Source: Actinomyces vulturis
GTDB lineage: Bacteria; Actinomycetota; Actinomycetes; Actinomycetales; Actinomycetaceae
Assembly: GCF_001687305.1 (NCBI RefSeq)
Contig: NZ_KV700385.1
Span: forward strand, 747,450 to 811,449
Direction of reading: 5' to 3'
Length of the DNA stretch: 64,000 bases
In this document: positions 9,328 to 19,524 of the stretch, piece by piece
How positions within the stretch are numbered: the first letter of the stretch is position 1
Layout: each line of letters begins with the position of its first letter
The notes under the pieces: model-generated
What the model saw: only the letters and a program-made list of their open reading frames with translations
The model's database searches: none
Told to the model about the DNA's origin: nothing
Program-made: the position numbers and the translations under genes

Positions 9328-9819
9328 ATGACCTTCCAAATTGGAGAAACTGTGGTCTACCCGCACCACGGTGCCGCGCGCATTATCGATATTCAGAAGC
9401 GAACAATGCGTGGTGAAGAAAAAACTTATTTGCAGTTAGAGGTTGCACAAGGCGACCTCACTATTCTGGTCCCCGCTGAAAGCGTTGACCTCATCGGTGT
9501 GCGCGATGTTGTTGACGAAAACGGCCTCGAAAAGGTTTTTGATGTTCTTCGGGAGTCCTTCACTGAAGAACCCACCAACTGGTCACGCCGTTACAAAGCC
9601 AACCAGGAAAAAATTGCGTCCGGTGACGTAATCAAGGTCGCTGAAGTGGTTCGTGACCTTTCTCGTCGCGATACTGACCGCGGACTAAGTGCCGGAGAAA
9701 AGCGCATGCTTTCTAAGGCTCGTCAAATTTTGGTCTCTGAACTCGCGCTGGCACAGAAGATCGAAGAGTCCAAAGCTGAAGCCGCTCTCGATGAAGTTCT
9801 GGCAGAAGACGTGAAGTGA
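9328..9819 (+). CDS. carD: CarD-family RNA polymerase-binding transcription factor
   Basis: Essential actinobacterial activator that binds the RNA polymerase beta subunit and stabilises promoter open complexes, especially at rRNA promoters. The N-terminal Tudor-like RNA polymerase-interaction domain starts [17 protein letters not shown]. The helical C-terminal DNA-binding domain contains [22 protein letters not shown], including the conserved region next to the wedge tryptophan ([12 protein letters not shown]). The 163 residues match the family. A GGAG lies 12 nt upstream. The ispD start overlaps its stop, so the two are co-translated. Confidence 0.95.
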   Translation: MTFQIGETVVYPHHGAARIIDIQKRTMRGEEKTYLQLEVAQGDLTILVPAESVDLIGVRDVVDENGLEKVFDVLRESFTEEPTNWSRRYKANQEKIASGDVIKVAEVVRDLSRRDTDRGLSAGEKRMLSKARQILVSELALAQKIEESKAEAALDEVLAEDVK

Positions 9820-10634
9820 CCGGTACCCCTGAAACATCCTTAACAACCTCGCCCCAGGGCGGGGTTGTTGGCATTGTGACCGCAGCGGGATCCGGCACTC
9901 GCCTCGGTCTGAACAAACCCAAATGCTTCGCTACTCTCAATGGCAGGGCTCTTGTTGAACTCTCCGTTCAAGCCATGCTTGCTGGGGGAGCAGACCATGT
10001 GGTGGTCACAGCTCCTCTCGGCTTTGTCAGTGATGTAGTCGCTTACATGAATCCACTATGGCCGGTCACCGTGGTAGAAGGGTCGCCTCTCTCCCGCCAA
10101 GCATCTGTAGCCGCCGGACTCCGTGTGGCTGCAACCTTTAATCCGGCCATTATTCTTGTTCACGATGCCGCACGCCCGCTCACCCCGCCAGCAGTCGTTG
10201 AGCGGGTTATCAATGCCGTCCGTGCAGGACATGATGCGGTCATCCCTGCTTTGCCGGTGACTGACACGATTAAAGAAATCCGTCCAGAAAAGGATTCATT
10301 GACATCCCGTTTGCTCGTCAAAGACGAGGCGACTGCTGGGCGAGATAATGACGGCGATGTGGAGTACGTCGTTGGCACACCGCAGCGTTCGACTCTTCGC
10401 GCCGTGCATACCCCGCAGGGATTTCGCGCTGAGGTACTCGTCGCTGCTCATGAGGCAGCCAGTGAGCGCGGTAATGATGAAGCCCTTGCTGCTAGTGACG
10501 ATGCAGCCCTCGTTGAGTGGCTTGGACGTACAGTGAGCGTGGTTCCCAGTGATCCATTGGCTATGAAAGTAACGACCCGTTTGGATCTTATGGTGGCGCA
10601 GATGCTCATGGAGGATCCCGAGGCCTTGCGGTAA
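9816..10634 (+). CDS. ispD: 2-C-methyl-D-erythritol 4-phosphate cytidylyltransferase
   Basis: Third step of the MEP isoprenoid pathway, joining CTP and methylerythritol phosphate. The signature [16 protein letters not shown] near residue 22 binds [13 protein letters not shown] and the KVTTRLDL C-terminal region are conserved. GTG 9816 overlaps the carD stop (GTGA). At 272 residues it is longer than the ~230-residue norm because of an N-terminal extension and an insert around [15 protein letters not shown]. ispF follows after one intervening transporter gene. Confidence 0.95.
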   Translation: MTGTPETSLTTSPQGGVVGIVTAAGSGTRLGLNKPKCFATLNGRALVELSVQAMLAGGADHVVVTAPLGFVSDVVAYMNPLWPVTVVEGSPLSRQASVAAGLRVAATFNPAIILVHDAARPLTPPAVVERVINAVRAGHDAVIPALPVTDTIKEIRPEKDSLTSRLLVKDEATAGRDNDGDVEYVVGTPQRSTLRAVHTPQGFRAEVLVAAHEAASERGNDEALAASDDAALVEWLGRTVSVVPSDPLAMKVTTRLDLMVAQMLMEDPEALR

Positions 10635-10837
10635 GAACTGTTCTTGAGTTTTGTTCTAAAGAGTGGAACGGACTTTGTGGCCTGCGGCTGAGACGAGGGA
10701 AAATTCCTACCAGTTTCACTGAATGTTACTGACTGTTTTCTTTCTCGTTACCCGCAGGGGCCTAGTAGAGAAAATTTGTTCTTAAGGTAGGGTGAATGTG
10801 CTTACGTGAGCGTAAAACAGCCCTTAGAGTGTCTGCT

Positions 10838-12253
10838 ATGAGTTCGATGCCACCTAGTCAGCCATCCCTTGCGGATGCTTCACAGGACAAGCGCAAGAGT
10901 TTCATGACATGGCCCGTTTTCGCTTGGGGCCTGTGGGACTGGGGATCCGCAGCATTCAACGCTGTGATCACCACCTTCGTCTTCACCGTCTACCTCTCCA
11001 GCAGTTCGTTCGGAGACACGGCAAAGAACGAATCAGCAATTTCCTTGGGACTCACCATTGCAGGCTTCCTTATCGCAGCCCTCGCACCCGTCACCGGCCA
11101 GCGCAGTGACCGCGCCGGCAAAAACGTCTACTGGCTCGGCATCTATTCCCTCGTGGTCACCGCTGTTGCAGGCTCACTGTTTTTCATCAAACCCGACCCG
11201 GCATATCTCTGGCCCGGCATCATCCTGCTGGGTATCGGCAACGTCTTCTTCGAACTCGCTAGCGTGAACTACAACGGGCTCCTCTCGCGTCTGACCCCCA
11301 AAGATCGCATGGGCGCCGTCAGCGGTTTCGGCTGGGGCATGGGCTACCTCGGCGGCATTGTGCTGCTGGGTCTGCTGTTCGTTGGCTTCATCAACACGGA
11401 CACCACCTGGTTTGGCACCTCCACAGAAAACGGCATGGGTGTACGCCAAGGCATGCTGGTGGCCGCAGCCTGGTTCGGCCTATCGGCCATCCCCGTCCTG
11501 TGGACCCAATCGGTCCGTCGAGCAGACGCCCGCGCCCGCCGCGACGGACTCGACGTTCCCGACCGCAGCGAAGCCCTCGCACAACCCCGCGAATCTCTCC
11601 TCGCCTCCTACAAGCGCCTGTGGCGAACCCTGGTAGCGCTGTTCAAAACCCACCCCGAAGTGGTCTGGTTCCTCGCCGCAGCAGCCATCTACCGTGACGG
11701 CCTGGCAGGCGTGTTCACCTACGGCGGCATCATCGCTCAAAACACCTTTGGCTTTACCCCCGGTGAAGTCATCATCTTTGCCATCGTCGCCAACGTGGTG
11801 GCTGGTGTTGTCACCATTGGCGCCGGTCATCTTGATGACCTTTTTGGTCCTAAGCGCGTGATTGTAGGCAGCCTTGTCATTCTCGTCATCTGCGGCATCC
11901 TCACCTTCATTCTTCACTCAGGCGGCAAACCCGTCTTCTGGATACTTGGCTTGCTCCTGAGCGCCTGTGTAGGCCCCGCTCAATCTGCTTCTCGTTCACT
12001 GCTGGCGCGTCTGATCCCTTACGGCCGTGAAGGTGAAATCTTCGGCCTTTACGCCACTACCGGTCGCGCTGTTTCTTTCGTTGCTCCTGCCATGTACGGC
12101 CTGAGCGTATGGATCGGCAAGCACGTCTCCGGCGCAGACGCCGGATACTGGGGCATCCTCGGCGTGGTTCTTGTCCTGGCAGTGGGCCTTGCTATGGTCG
12201 GTAAAATCCAGGACCCCAAGGGGCACATCACTGACCTGGGAGATGAGTCATGA
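10838..12253 (+). CDS. MFS transporter, UMF1 family
   Basis: About 12 membrane segments in 471 residues. The N-terminal [20 protein letters not shown] segment is characteristic of the UMF1 (unknown major facilitator, related to fungal Atg22) family; the substrate is unknown. ATG 10838 has only a weak purine stretch upstream. ATG 10796 in the same frame is an alternative, with TAAGGT seven bases in front as for other leaderless genes here. It sits between ispD and ispF, which are normally adjacent, and its stop overlaps the ispF start (ATGA), so it is in the same transcript. Confidence 0.85.
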   Translation: MSSMPPSQPSLADASQDKRKSFMTWPVFAWGLWDWGSAAFNAVITTFVFTVYLSSSSFGDTAKNESAISLGLTIAGFLIAALAPVTGQRSDRAGKNVYWLGIYSLVVTAVAGSLFFIKPDPAYLWPGIILLGIGNVFFELASVNYNGLLSRLTPKDRMGAVSGFGWGMGYLGGIVLLGLLFVGFINTDTTWFGTSTENGMGVRQGMLVAAAWFGLSAIPVLWTQSVRRADARARRDGLDVPDRSEALAQPRESLLASYKRLWRTLVALFKTHPEVVWFLAAAAIYRDGLAGVFTYGGIIAQNTFGFTPGEVIIFAIVANVVAGVVTIGAGHLDDLFGPKRVIVGSLVILVICGILTFILHSGGKPVFWILGLLLSACVGPAQSASRSLLARLIPYGREGEIFGLYATTGRAVSFVAPAMYGLSVWIGKHVSGADAGYWGILGVVLVLAVGLAMVGKIQDPKGHITDLGDES

Positions 12254-12750
12254 CTATTCCACCGCTCCTGCCTCAAGTCGGCATCGGTACCGACGTCCAC
12301 GCCTTCGCAGACGCTGACACACCCACCCCCCTCTACCTCGCCTGCCTGCACTGGGACGGAGAACAAGGCCTCTCCGGTCACTCAGACGGAGACGCAGTAG
12401 CCCACGCCTGCGCTGATGCACTTTTTTCTGCATCTAATCTCGGTGACCTGGGCTCCAACTTTGGGGTGGCAGAACCAGAATGGGCCGGCGCAAGCGGTAG
12501 CACCCTCTTGGCTGAAGCGGCACGGCGCGTGCGGGAAGCAGGGTTCGAGATTGGCAATATCGCTGTTCAACTCGTGGCCCAGCGCCCGCGCGTGAGCGCA
12601 CGCATGGACGAAGCGCGCCAAGCACTCACAGACGCCGCCGGCGCACCCGTCATGTTCAGCGCCACCACCACTGACCACCTCGGATTCGTCGGACGCAGTG
12701 AAGGAGTTATGGCCATTGCCACTGCTCTGGTTTACCGAGTCGACCAATAA
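12250..12750 (+). CDS. ispF: 2-C-methyl-D-erythritol 2,4-cyclodiphosphate synthase
   Basis: Fifth MEP-pathway enzyme, a homotrimer with a zinc site. GIGTDVHAF provides the Asp/His metal ligands, [16 protein letters not shown] the next His ligand, and the C-terminal [14 protein letters not shown] the conserved loop. The 166 residues are typical. ATG overlaps the stop of the transporter gene. With ispD it gives two of the pathway's enzymes in one operon. Confidence 0.96.
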   Translation: MTIPPLLPQVGIGTDVHAFADADTPTPLYLACLHWDGEQGLSGHSDGDAVAHACADALFSASNLGDLGSNFGVAEPEWAGASGSTLLAEAARRVREAGFEIGNIAVQLVAQRPRVSARMDEARQALTDAAGAPVMFSATTTDHLGFVGRSEGVMAIATALVYRVDQ

Positions 12751-12816
12751 GTACCTCTCTACTAAGCTGGCAGGTGAGGTGAAGTGCCTCATGCTAAGTG
12801 ACGTCGGAAAGAAACA

Positions 12817-12849
12817 GGCTAGGTAATCCCTAGCCGCCCGCGATAGCCT
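12817..12849 (+). promoter_or_regulatory. Inverted repeat plus -10 box in front of cysS
   Basis: GGCTAGG (12817-12823), five bases and CCTAGCC (12829-12835) form a perfect 7-5-7 inverted repeat, followed by TAGCCT (12844-12849), which is six bases before the cysS GTG. The repeat occupies the expected -35/spacer region, so it may be an operator; it could also act as a weak ispF 3' hairpin. Confidence 0.4.
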
Positions 12850-12855
12850 GGGATA

Positions 12856-14394
12856 GTGAATACCCCTGATGAGCACGTAGCCCAGCCCACGTTACGTTTG
12901 TACGACTCTGCCCAGCGCGCCGTAGTGCCCCTGGCTCCCACCGTCACACCTGGAGTAGTCACCATCTACCTGTGTGGTGCCACCGTTCAGGGATCACCCC
13001 ACATCGGACACATGCGCAGCGCCATCGCCTTCGACGTGCTACGCCGCTGGCTCACCCGTCAAGGCCAGCGCGTTATCATGGCCCGCAATGTTACCGACAT
13101 TGATGACAAGATCCTTACCAAGTCCGCAGCCACTGAGCCCCCCACCCCGTGGTGGGCACATGCTCAGCACTTCGAGCGTGAATTTGCTGCTGCCTACGAG
13201 GCACTTGGCGTCATTCCTCCGACTGTTGAACCTCGCGCTACTGGGCACATCCCTGAGCAGATCGCTCTCATCGAGCGGCTCATGGAACGCGGCCACGCCT
13301 ACGTCGGCAGCCCCGGAAACGTCTACTTCTCCGTCTCTTCCCTGCCTGACTACGGCTCACTGACCAACCAGCGCGTTAGCGACCTGGCCACCACAGAAGA
13401 TGAAAGCCAGATCGACGCAGCAGTCGAAGCAGATAAGCGCGACCCCCGCGACTTCGCCCTGTGGAAAGCCGCCAAGCCTACCGAACCGGCAGACGCCGCA
13501 TGGGAATCTCCCTGGGGGCGTGGCCGGCCAGGTTGGCACCTCGAATGCTCCGCCATGAGCCAGCGCTACCTGGGAGATACCTTCGACATTCACGGCGGCG
13601 GAATCGACCTGCGTTTCCCCCATCATGAAAACGAGCAAGCCCAATCCCACGGTGCCGGGTGGGGATTCGCCAACCACTGGGTCCACAACGCTTGGGTCAC
13701 CATTAAGGGCGAAAAGATGAGTAAGTCCTTGGGCAACTCCCTTGTTGTCAGCGAACTGCTCACCCGATACCCCGCCTATGCATTGCGTGCAGCACTGGGA
13801 ACCGTCCACCACCGCTCTACCGTGGAATTCTCCGACGAGACTCTCACTGAAGCGGCCGCCATGTTCGAGCGCTTCGCTGCCACACTGCTCCGTGCCCACG
13901 AAGTCCTTACTGCTTCCCTTGCACCTAACGCCCCTGAAGGCGTTGATGGCGTGGACGCACCTGAAGACTTTGTGCGCACCTACCCCCTGCCCGAGGACTT
14001 CTCTCACGCCATGGATGATGACCTTAACCTGGCCGGAGCACTCGCCCAGATCCACCAAACCATCAAGGCACTTAACGCCGAACTTGCCGGAGCCAACCCC
14101 GATGCGGGTCGCGTCTGGGACCTGGCACTGAGCGCACGCGCCATGCTTGAGATTCTTGGCCTAGATCCGCTGGCCCAGCCATGGCGAGCAACCGTCATGT
14201 CCGGCACGGGAGCAGACGGCCAGAACGGAGCCATGGACGCGCTGGGCAGCCTAGTCCAAGCCATGCTGGATGAACGCGCACAAGCACGACAAGACCGCGA
14301 TTGGGCCCGTGCAGATGCACTGCGCGACCAGTTGACGCATGCTGGAGTGGTGGTTGAAGACAGCCCCACCGGAGCACGCTGGCACCTGGCTTAA
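12856..14394 (+). CDS. cysS: Cysteinyl-tRNA synthetase
   Basis: Class I synthetase. [19 protein letters not shown] holds the first zinc ligand Cys and the HIGH motif, HLECSAM and FPHHENE supply the other zinc ligands, and GEKMSKSLG is the KMSKS loop. At 512 residues it is about 40 longer than usual, largely in the C-terminal helical and anticodon region. It is distinguished from the related mycothiol ligase MshC by its length and full C-terminal domain. GTG 12856 lacks a ribosome site, and a -10 box six bases upstream suggests a leaderless mRNA. The position between ispF and rlmB is conserved in actinobacteria. Confidence 0.95.
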   Translation: MNTPDEHVAQPTLRLYDSAQRAVVPLAPTVTPGVVTIYLCGATVQGSPHIGHMRSAIAFDVLRRWLTRQGQRVIMARNVTDIDDKILTKSAATEPPTPWWAHAQHFEREFAAAYEALGVIPPTVEPRATGHIPEQIALIERLMERGHAYVGSPGNVYFSVSSLPDYGSLTNQRVSDLATTEDESQIDAAVEADKRDPRDFALWKAAKPTEPADAAWESPWGRGRPGWHLECSAMSQRYLGDTFDIHGGGIDLRFPHHENEQAQSHGAGWGFANHWVHNAWVTIKGEKMSKSLGNSLVVSELLTRYPAYALRAALGTVHHRSTVEFSDETLTEAAAMFERFAATLLRAHEVLTASLAPNAPEGVDGVDAPEDFVRTYPLPEDFSHAMDDDLNLAGALAQIHQTIKALNAELAGANPDAGRVWDLALSARAMLEILGLDPLAQPWRATVMSGTGADGQNGAMDALGSLVQAMLDERAQARQDRDWARADALRDQLTHAGVVVEDSPTGARWHLA

Positions 14395-14458
14395 TACCGA
14401 ATTCGAAACACATCACATCAGACTTAGCGCACTTCAGTGCCATTGACGAAAGAACACT

Positions 14459-15451
14459 ATGCCCGGTAACGATAAAGTCCACGGCGCACTCCGCAAGCCT
14501 GGAAAAAAGAAGCGTCCCTTGAAGGGATCTGGCGGACAGAAGAAACACGGCTTGGAAGGCAAGGGGCCAACCCCTCGTGCTGAAGACCGCAAAGGACACC
14601 CTAAAGCACGAGCCAAGGCACGCGCTGAAGCACGCGCAGCTCAACCTACTCGAGCCAAGCAACTTGAAAAGATTAAAAACCGTTTCCAGGTGCCTCAGGA
14701 TCATGAAATTGTTGCAGGCCGTAACGCTGTAGCTGAAGCGGCACGTGCAGGCGTGCCTATTCACCGAGTATTTATGGCGGTTTCCTCTGAGAATGACGAT
14801 CGTCTCGGTGCTGTGGTTCGCCGTGCTGCACTTATGGGGGCACCAATTCTTGACGTATCCAAACTGGACCTCGAAGCACTCACTGATGGTGCTGTTCACC
14901 AAGGAGTGGCCATTGAGATTCCTGCCTACGAATACGCAGATGCTCAAGAACTGGCTGCACAGGCCCGCGCTCGCGGATCGCTGCCCCTGCTAGTTGCATT
15001 GGATCAGGTCACCGATCCCCACAACCTCGGTGCAGTTCTGCGAAGCGCAGGCGCATTCGACGCACATGGTGTGATTATCCCTGAGCGTCGTAGCGTGGGT
15101 GTGAATGCCACCGTCTGGAAGGTTAGTGCCGGAGCTGCGGCACGAGTGCCGGTGGCTCGCGAAACCAATCTGGTTCGTACTCTCGAGGCTCTGAAGAAAG
15201 ATGGTTTCTTTGTGGTGGGCCTTGATGGTGAAGCAGATGAAAGTATTGATGGCCTCTCTCTTGCCAATGTGCCCTTGGTACTTGTCACTGGCGCCGAAGG
15301 TGCAGGTCTGTCTCGCCTGGTTCGCGAAACCTGTGACTTGATTGCTTCTATTGAGATTTCCCGCACCGTGGAATCCCTCAATGCGGCAGTGGCCACTGGC
15401 ATCGCCCTGTATGAAGTCAGCCGACTTCGCCGTCAAGGAACTAAAGCCTGA
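14459..15451 (+). CDS. rlmB: 23S rRNA 2'-O-methyltransferase, RlmB/TrmH family
   Basis: SPOUT-fold methyltransferase; RlmB modifies G2251 of 23S rRNA in E. coli. The first ~75 residues are a very basic Lys/Arg/Ala-rich extension, probably an RNA-binding tail. The substrate-binding domain starts VAGRNAVAEAARAGVPIHRVF. The SPOUT motifs are LDQVTDPHNLGAVLRSA, LVTGAEGAGLSRLV and the C-terminal IEISRTVESLNAAVATGIALYE knot. It follows cysS, as in other actinobacteria. Confidence 0.94.
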   Translation: MPGNDKVHGALRKPGKKKRPLKGSGGQKKHGLEGKGPTPRAEDRKGHPKARAKARAEARAAQPTRAKQLEKIKNRFQVPQDHEIVAGRNAVAEAARAGVPIHRVFMAVSSENDDRLGAVVRRAALMGAPILDVSKLDLEALTDGAVHQGVAIEIPAYEYADAQELAAQARARGSLPLLVALDQVTDPHNLGAVLRSAGAFDAHGVIIPERRSVGVNATVWKVSAGAAARVPVARETNLVRTLEALKKDGFFVVGLDGEADESIDGLSLANVPLVLVTGAEGAGLSRLVRETCDLIASIEISRTVESLNAAVATGIALYEVSRLRRQGTKA

Positions 15452-15463
15452 GCATATAGTGTC

Positions 15464-15491
15464 GTGCAGGCCCTCATCACGGGGCCTGCAC
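15464..15491 (+). terminator. Hairpin after rlmB
   Basis: GTGCAGGCCC (15464-15473) and GGGCCTGCAC (15482-15491) form a perfect 10-bp stem with an 8-nt loop. No T run follows. Confidence 0.55.
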
Positions 15492-15577
15492 GGTCCCCCA
15501 ACTGTCAACGATGACCGGGTGCCACCTTGTTTGCTGGTTGTTGCTAGCGGTGAGCACCGTTTCTTGAGGAAGATTTC

Positions 15578-17827
15578 ATGACCCAGAAAACTCACACCCT
15601 GGACCTCAACGGCCGCGTGGCCTACGGCGCCGATTACAACCCTGAGCAATGGGATGAAGCGACCATCGCTCAGGATATTGAGTTAATGAAACAGGCCGGA
15701 GTCACCATGGTGACCCTCGGTGTTTTTTCCTGGGCCCTACTTGAACCCGAACGTGGCCACTACGACCTTGACTGGATCGTCAACCTTGTTGATCGACTCT
15801 GGGACAACGGCATTGCTGTGGATATGGCCAGCGCCACCGCCTCGCCACCCGCATGGCTTGGTCGTGCAGAACCCACCACCTTGGCAGTGAATGCACACGG
15901 TGTACGCATGGCTTGGGGGTCACGCCAGCACTACTGCCCGTCCTCACCGATCATGCGCCAAGCTTTCGCTGATATGGCCAAGGCTCTTGCTACCCGCCTA
16001 GCAGGACATCCCGGTGTGGCCATGTGGCACATTAATAATGAATACGGTTGTCACACCGCTGAATGCTTCTGTGAATCGTGTGAAAATAACTTCCGAATCT
16101 GGCTACTTGAACGCTACGGCAATCTCGAAACCATCAACCGCGTGTGGGGAACCGCCTTCTGGTCTCAAACACTGCATAGCGTGGAAGACATTATCGCCCC
16201 ACGCCTGACCTCCACCTTCCCCTCACCTGCACGCGACCTAGACTGGAAGCGCTTCTCCTCGGACTCTCTTCTGGCCTGCTATCAGGCAGAAGAAGACGTG
16301 ATCCGTGCCGCGCTCGCGGATGCTGGACGTACTCTCCCTGTCACCACCAATTTCATGGGTCTGTTCGAACCTGTGGACTATGTGGCCTGGGCAGAACACT
16401 GTGATCTCATCACCAACGACTGTTATCCCGACCCAGCAGACCCACGCGCACCCCAAATGATCGCCTTCACTGGTGACCTCATGCGTGGCCTGGGCAAAGG
16501 GCGCCCCTGGCTCCTGATGGAACAGGCCCCCAGTCAGGTTCAATGGCGCCTGCGCAATGCAGTTAAACGTCGCGGAGAATTCCTTCTCGGATCACTGGCC
16601 CACATGGCTCACGGAGCTGATGGCATTATGCAATTTCAGTGGCGCCAATCCGTGGCCGGTGCAGAAACTTTCCACTCTGGCATGGTGCCTCACTTCGGTC
16701 CTGACAGTGACACCTTCAAAGAAGTCGTTGAAACCGGCGCCGTACTCTCACGCCTTAGCGGAGTGCTCGGCCAACCGTTCAATGCACAGACAGCAGTCCT
16801 CGTGGACTGGGACTCTATGTGGCAATCTTCCAGCGCCATCGGCCCAGACAGTGCAGGTGGTGACGTGCTTGCCCCCTCACGTTCTACTGTGGCCCGCTCA
16901 CTCACCCGTTGGCATGCCACATGCTTTGAAAATCGTTTGCCTGTTGATGTCCTCCCTGCCTCACGAATGGACGAAAGGGAAGGAAATGCAAAATCCGGTC
17001 AGTATGAGAGCATTCAGCACCGCGTCGTCGTTGTGCCAGAACTTAGTTATATTCGCCCTGGCGTAATCAACGGCTGTACCTCGGTTCTTGAGCGCGGCGG
17101 ATGTGTTGTGGTTACCCCGCGTACTGGTGTGTTTACCGTTGACGGTCATGCGGTTCAAGGGGGATACCTCACTGATCGCCCTAACGGCGATAGTGGTTCC
17201 ATGGCAGACTTGTGCGGTGTTCGTGTCATGGCTCAGGTGCCTGTGCTCGCTGAACCTAGTGAACCTTGGTCAGACCCTTCGCTACCAGACGCTGCATGTC
17301 AGCCCATTTGCTCCGAACTGACTCCCACATGGGGAAGTACCGACATTCCTCTCTCCACACAGGGGGCACTGGCTCGGGCTGCAGGTGAATCTGTTCTCAT
17401 GGGTCACTCATGGACCGAGCAACTTGAGGTCCTCAGTCCTAATGACTTGGCATTTGCAGGGGGAGATGTCGAGGTGCTTGCCTCCTATGCCACCGGTCCT
17501 CTGGCTGGTCAGCCAGCCATTACTCACCGTCGCGTGGGAGAGGGACATGTTATCTACGTTGGTGTGGACCTGGGGGAGCAGGGCCGAAGTGCTGTTATGC
17601 GCTTGGCAGCGGCTTATGCAGGAGTCGTTTCCACTGGTGCGCAGATGACCGTCCCCGCAGGAGTGGAAGTCACTCAGCGTGGTTCATATCTTTTTGTCCT
17701 CAACTATTCAGATTCCATGAAGGAAATCGGTGGGATCGAAGGTTGGGACGCAGTGAGTGACTCGCAAGTTACTGGACACATGATTCTTGCTCCGCGCAGT
17801 GGCGCTGTCGTGAAACTTTCGGCGTGA
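15578..17827 (+). CDS. Beta-galactosidase, GH42
   Basis: Cytoplasmic hydrolase of beta-galactosides; there is no signal peptide. The TIM barrel begins YGADYNPEQWDEATIAQDIELMKQAGV. The acid/base Glu is in WHINNEYG, and the adjacent cysteine cluster (CHTAECFCESC) is the GH42 zinc site. The nucleophile Glu is in LMEQAPSQVQW (about residue 315). A trimerisation domain and a small beta-domain make up the rest of the 749 residues. TTGAGGAA precedes ATG 15578. No sugar transporter is adjacent, but an orphan sugar-ABC ATPase lies at 33.4 kb. Confidence 0.94.
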   Translation: MTQKTHTLDLNGRVAYGADYNPEQWDEATIAQDIELMKQAGVTMVTLGVFSWALLEPERGHYDLDWIVNLVDRLWDNGIAVDMASATASPPAWLGRAEPTTLAVNAHGVRMAWGSRQHYCPSSPIMRQAFADMAKALATRLAGHPGVAMWHINNEYGCHTAECFCESCENNFRIWLLERYGNLETINRVWGTAFWSQTLHSVEDIIAPRLTSTFPSPARDLDWKRFSSDSLLACYQAEEDVIRAALADAGRTLPVTTNFMGLFEPVDYVAWAEHCDLITNDCYPDPADPRAPQMIAFTGDLMRGLGKGRPWLLMEQAPSQVQWRLRNAVKRRGEFLLGSLAHMAHGADGIMQFQWRQSVAGAETFHSGMVPHFGPDSDTFKEVVETGAVLSRLSGVLGQPFNAQTAVLVDWDSMWQSSSAIGPDSAGGDVLAPSRSTVARSLTRWHATCFENRLPVDVLPASRMDEREGNAKSGQYESIQHRVVVVPELSYIRPGVINGCTSVLERGGCVVVTPRTGVFTVDGHAVQGGYLTDRPNGDSGSMADLCGVRVMAQVPVLAEPSEPWSDPSLPDAACQPICSELTPTWGSTDIPLSTQGALARAAGESVLMGHSWTEQLEVLSPNDLAFAGGDVEVLASYATGPLAGQPAITHRRVGEGHVIYVGVDLGEQGRSAVMRLAAAYAGVVSTGAQMTVPAGVEVTQRGSYLFVLNYSDSMKEIGGIEGWDAVSDSQVTGHMILAPRSGAVVKLSA

Positions 17828-17891
17828 CACTACCCACGGAAGAGCAAACCCTGACACAATGGGGTCAGACTGACAAGTAAGGGAGGCCGTC

Positions 17892-19178
17892 ATGGCTCAG
17901 GAATCTTCGCAGCGTTGGAATCGCACCGAAGGCGTAGTGATCGCACCTAACAGTGCACCTGAGGACGTGGCGCGTGAATTGGAAGAACGTCGAGTCGTTG
18001 CCCGACTTGAGTGGTTCCCCGATTCTCTGCACTTGCTCTCTCTCACTCTCATGACGGACTCGCAGGGCCGCGTAGCTGTTACGCCCCCGCAGCGCGGTGG
18101 TGTGGTAGCCGGCATGGATGTGAGTGAATTGACCCAGTCACTTGCCCGCGCCCTTGAGGGGAGTGTCGCCATTGGTCCTGCCTCTTACGATGCCATGCCC
18201 TCGCAGTCCGCTGTGACAGACCCTGGTGGGGATGATGCTGCGTTGTCACCAGAGTCCTACACTTCCCGGACTGTCGTGATCTCTCCGTTGAGTGCTTATA
18301 CGGTTCCGTTGCAGGCCACTTTGCTTGAGCGGCCCCTGGCTGTGATGAATGCTCCTGATGCTGATCGTCGCGTTGTGATGTACACCGGGCCTGGGTATGA
18401 CGTGGGGTGCTACGGTTGGGATGAAGAGGCTTTACCTGCGCTGATCGTGCGTGTTACCGATAAGGACATGTCCATTCGCGCCGTTCCAGCACCGCGTCAT
18501 GGTGAGGGTGAAGTATTCGCCGATGGTGAGGATGAAGGCACCTACTCGTGGGGTATGCGCAGCCTTTACGTCTGGGGTGACGTTGATGATCCCGGCCCGG
18601 CACTGCGTAACCTTGTCGAGGAGTTTCTTACCGATCGTCAGGACGCGCAAGTTATTGCCTCTTGCATTGAAAATGTCGAATGGGGCGATGTGGCTCAAGC
18701 GATGGCCATGCCGGGTTTTGAAGGTTTGCGCGCATGTCTGAAGGTACTGCATTTGCCCGACGTGATTGCTGATGTGCTTAGTGGTGCTACTGCACCTGCT
18801 GATGTTCCCGGCATCGTGATCCATGAGCCTCGTGGCTTGTCTAACGCTGTGGGACGTAGTGTGGGCATGCTCCTGCAGGATCCTGATGCTCCCGGCTCGA
18901 GTTTCTGGCAGGCTTACATTCGTACTGCCACTGATCTTCCTTGGGTTGTGCGCCTGGCTACTGTTGTGGAGGCGGGTGTAGGTGGCGCCCTCCTTGGCTC
19001 TGCTATTCGACGTCGCTCCCGTTTCGGATCCTTGCCTGCAGGTCGCGTAGCGGCGGGCGTTGTGCTGTTGATTGACGCTGTGGCTGAATCGTCACTGGCG
19101 TCATGGACCCGTCGCCGCGAGTTGCGTCGCCGTGCAGAAGAAAATCTTGGGGGAGTGGCCGAAGAACTCGGCGCCTGA
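17892..19178 (+). CDS. Conserved hypothetical protein with C-terminal membrane segments
   Basis: I do not recognise this 428-residue protein. The soluble part (to ~350) has an opening resembling a small domain (DVARELEERRVVARLEWFPDSLHLLSLTL), an acidic middle (GEGEVFADGEDEG) and a helical region. Two hydrophobic segments near the C-terminus (VRLATVVEAGVGGALLGSAI and AAGVVLLIDAVAESSL) flank a basic loop, followed by an Arg-rich tail. A strong GGGAGG ribosome site supports translation. It starts 64 bp after the beta-galactosidase with no terminator between, so co-transcription is plausible. It is followed by a strong terminator. Confidence 0.7.
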   Translation: MAQESSQRWNRTEGVVIAPNSAPEDVARELEERRVVARLEWFPDSLHLLSLTLMTDSQGRVAVTPPQRGGVVAGMDVSELTQSLARALEGSVAIGPASYDAMPSQSAVTDPGGDDAALSPESYTSRTVVISPLSAYTVPLQATLLERPLAVMNAPDADRRVVMYTGPGYDVGCYGWDEEALPALIVRVTDKDMSIRAVPAPRHGEGEVFADGEDEGTYSWGMRSLYVWGDVDDPGPALRNLVEEFLTDRQDAQVIASCIENVEWGDVAQAMAMPGFEGLRACLKVLHLPDVIADVLSGATAPADVPGIVIHEPRGLSNAVGRSVGMLLQDPDAPGSSFWQAYIRTATDLPWVVRLATVVEAGVGGALLGSAIRRRSRFGSLPAGRVAAGVVLLIDAVAESSLASWTRRRELRRRAEENLGGVAEELGA

Positions 19179-19272
19179 GGTTCTGAAGCCTTGAAGATAG
19201 CCTTTCTTGTTGGACCGTCACTGTCTAGATTGACGTAGTCTTCTTTTTCCTGAGGCTGCACTATTCATTCTC

Positions 19273-19317
19273 ATGGTGGGTTCCTGACGCGAAAGTGTCA
19301 GGCACCCACCATTTTTT
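19273..19317 (+). terminator. Intrinsic terminator
   Basis: ATGGTGGGT / ACCCACCAT outer stem with an inner CTGAC / GTCAG stem, then TTTTTT. The bases to 19524 hold the upstream region of the BASS gene without a promoter I can place. Confidence 0.88.
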
Positions 19318-19524
19318 GTGGCGAATTTCGTATCAGGAATCTTGACGTATCGACGCGGTTTTCCAATGTTTTTGTGGGGTCGTTAGCGTTACTTATGTCA
19401 GAGAGTATTAACCTCATTATGTTCTAGTGTGCTATTGCGTTATATTGCGGTGTGGTGGCAGGGAACTCATCTCTATCACCATCCCCCTCCATGAAGGTCG
19501 CAACCAATAACTCAAGGAACACTT

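Noticed and set aside
10633..10645. AAGAACTGTTCTT after ispD as a LexA (SOS) box
   Set aside because: The actinobacterial SOS box has GAAC-N4-GTTC; the spacing here is one base, and the neighbouring gene is a transporter.
13357..14058. Antisense open frames inside cysS and other GC-biased genes
   Set aside because: Their positions mirror the codon phase of the real genes and they show no protein-family features.
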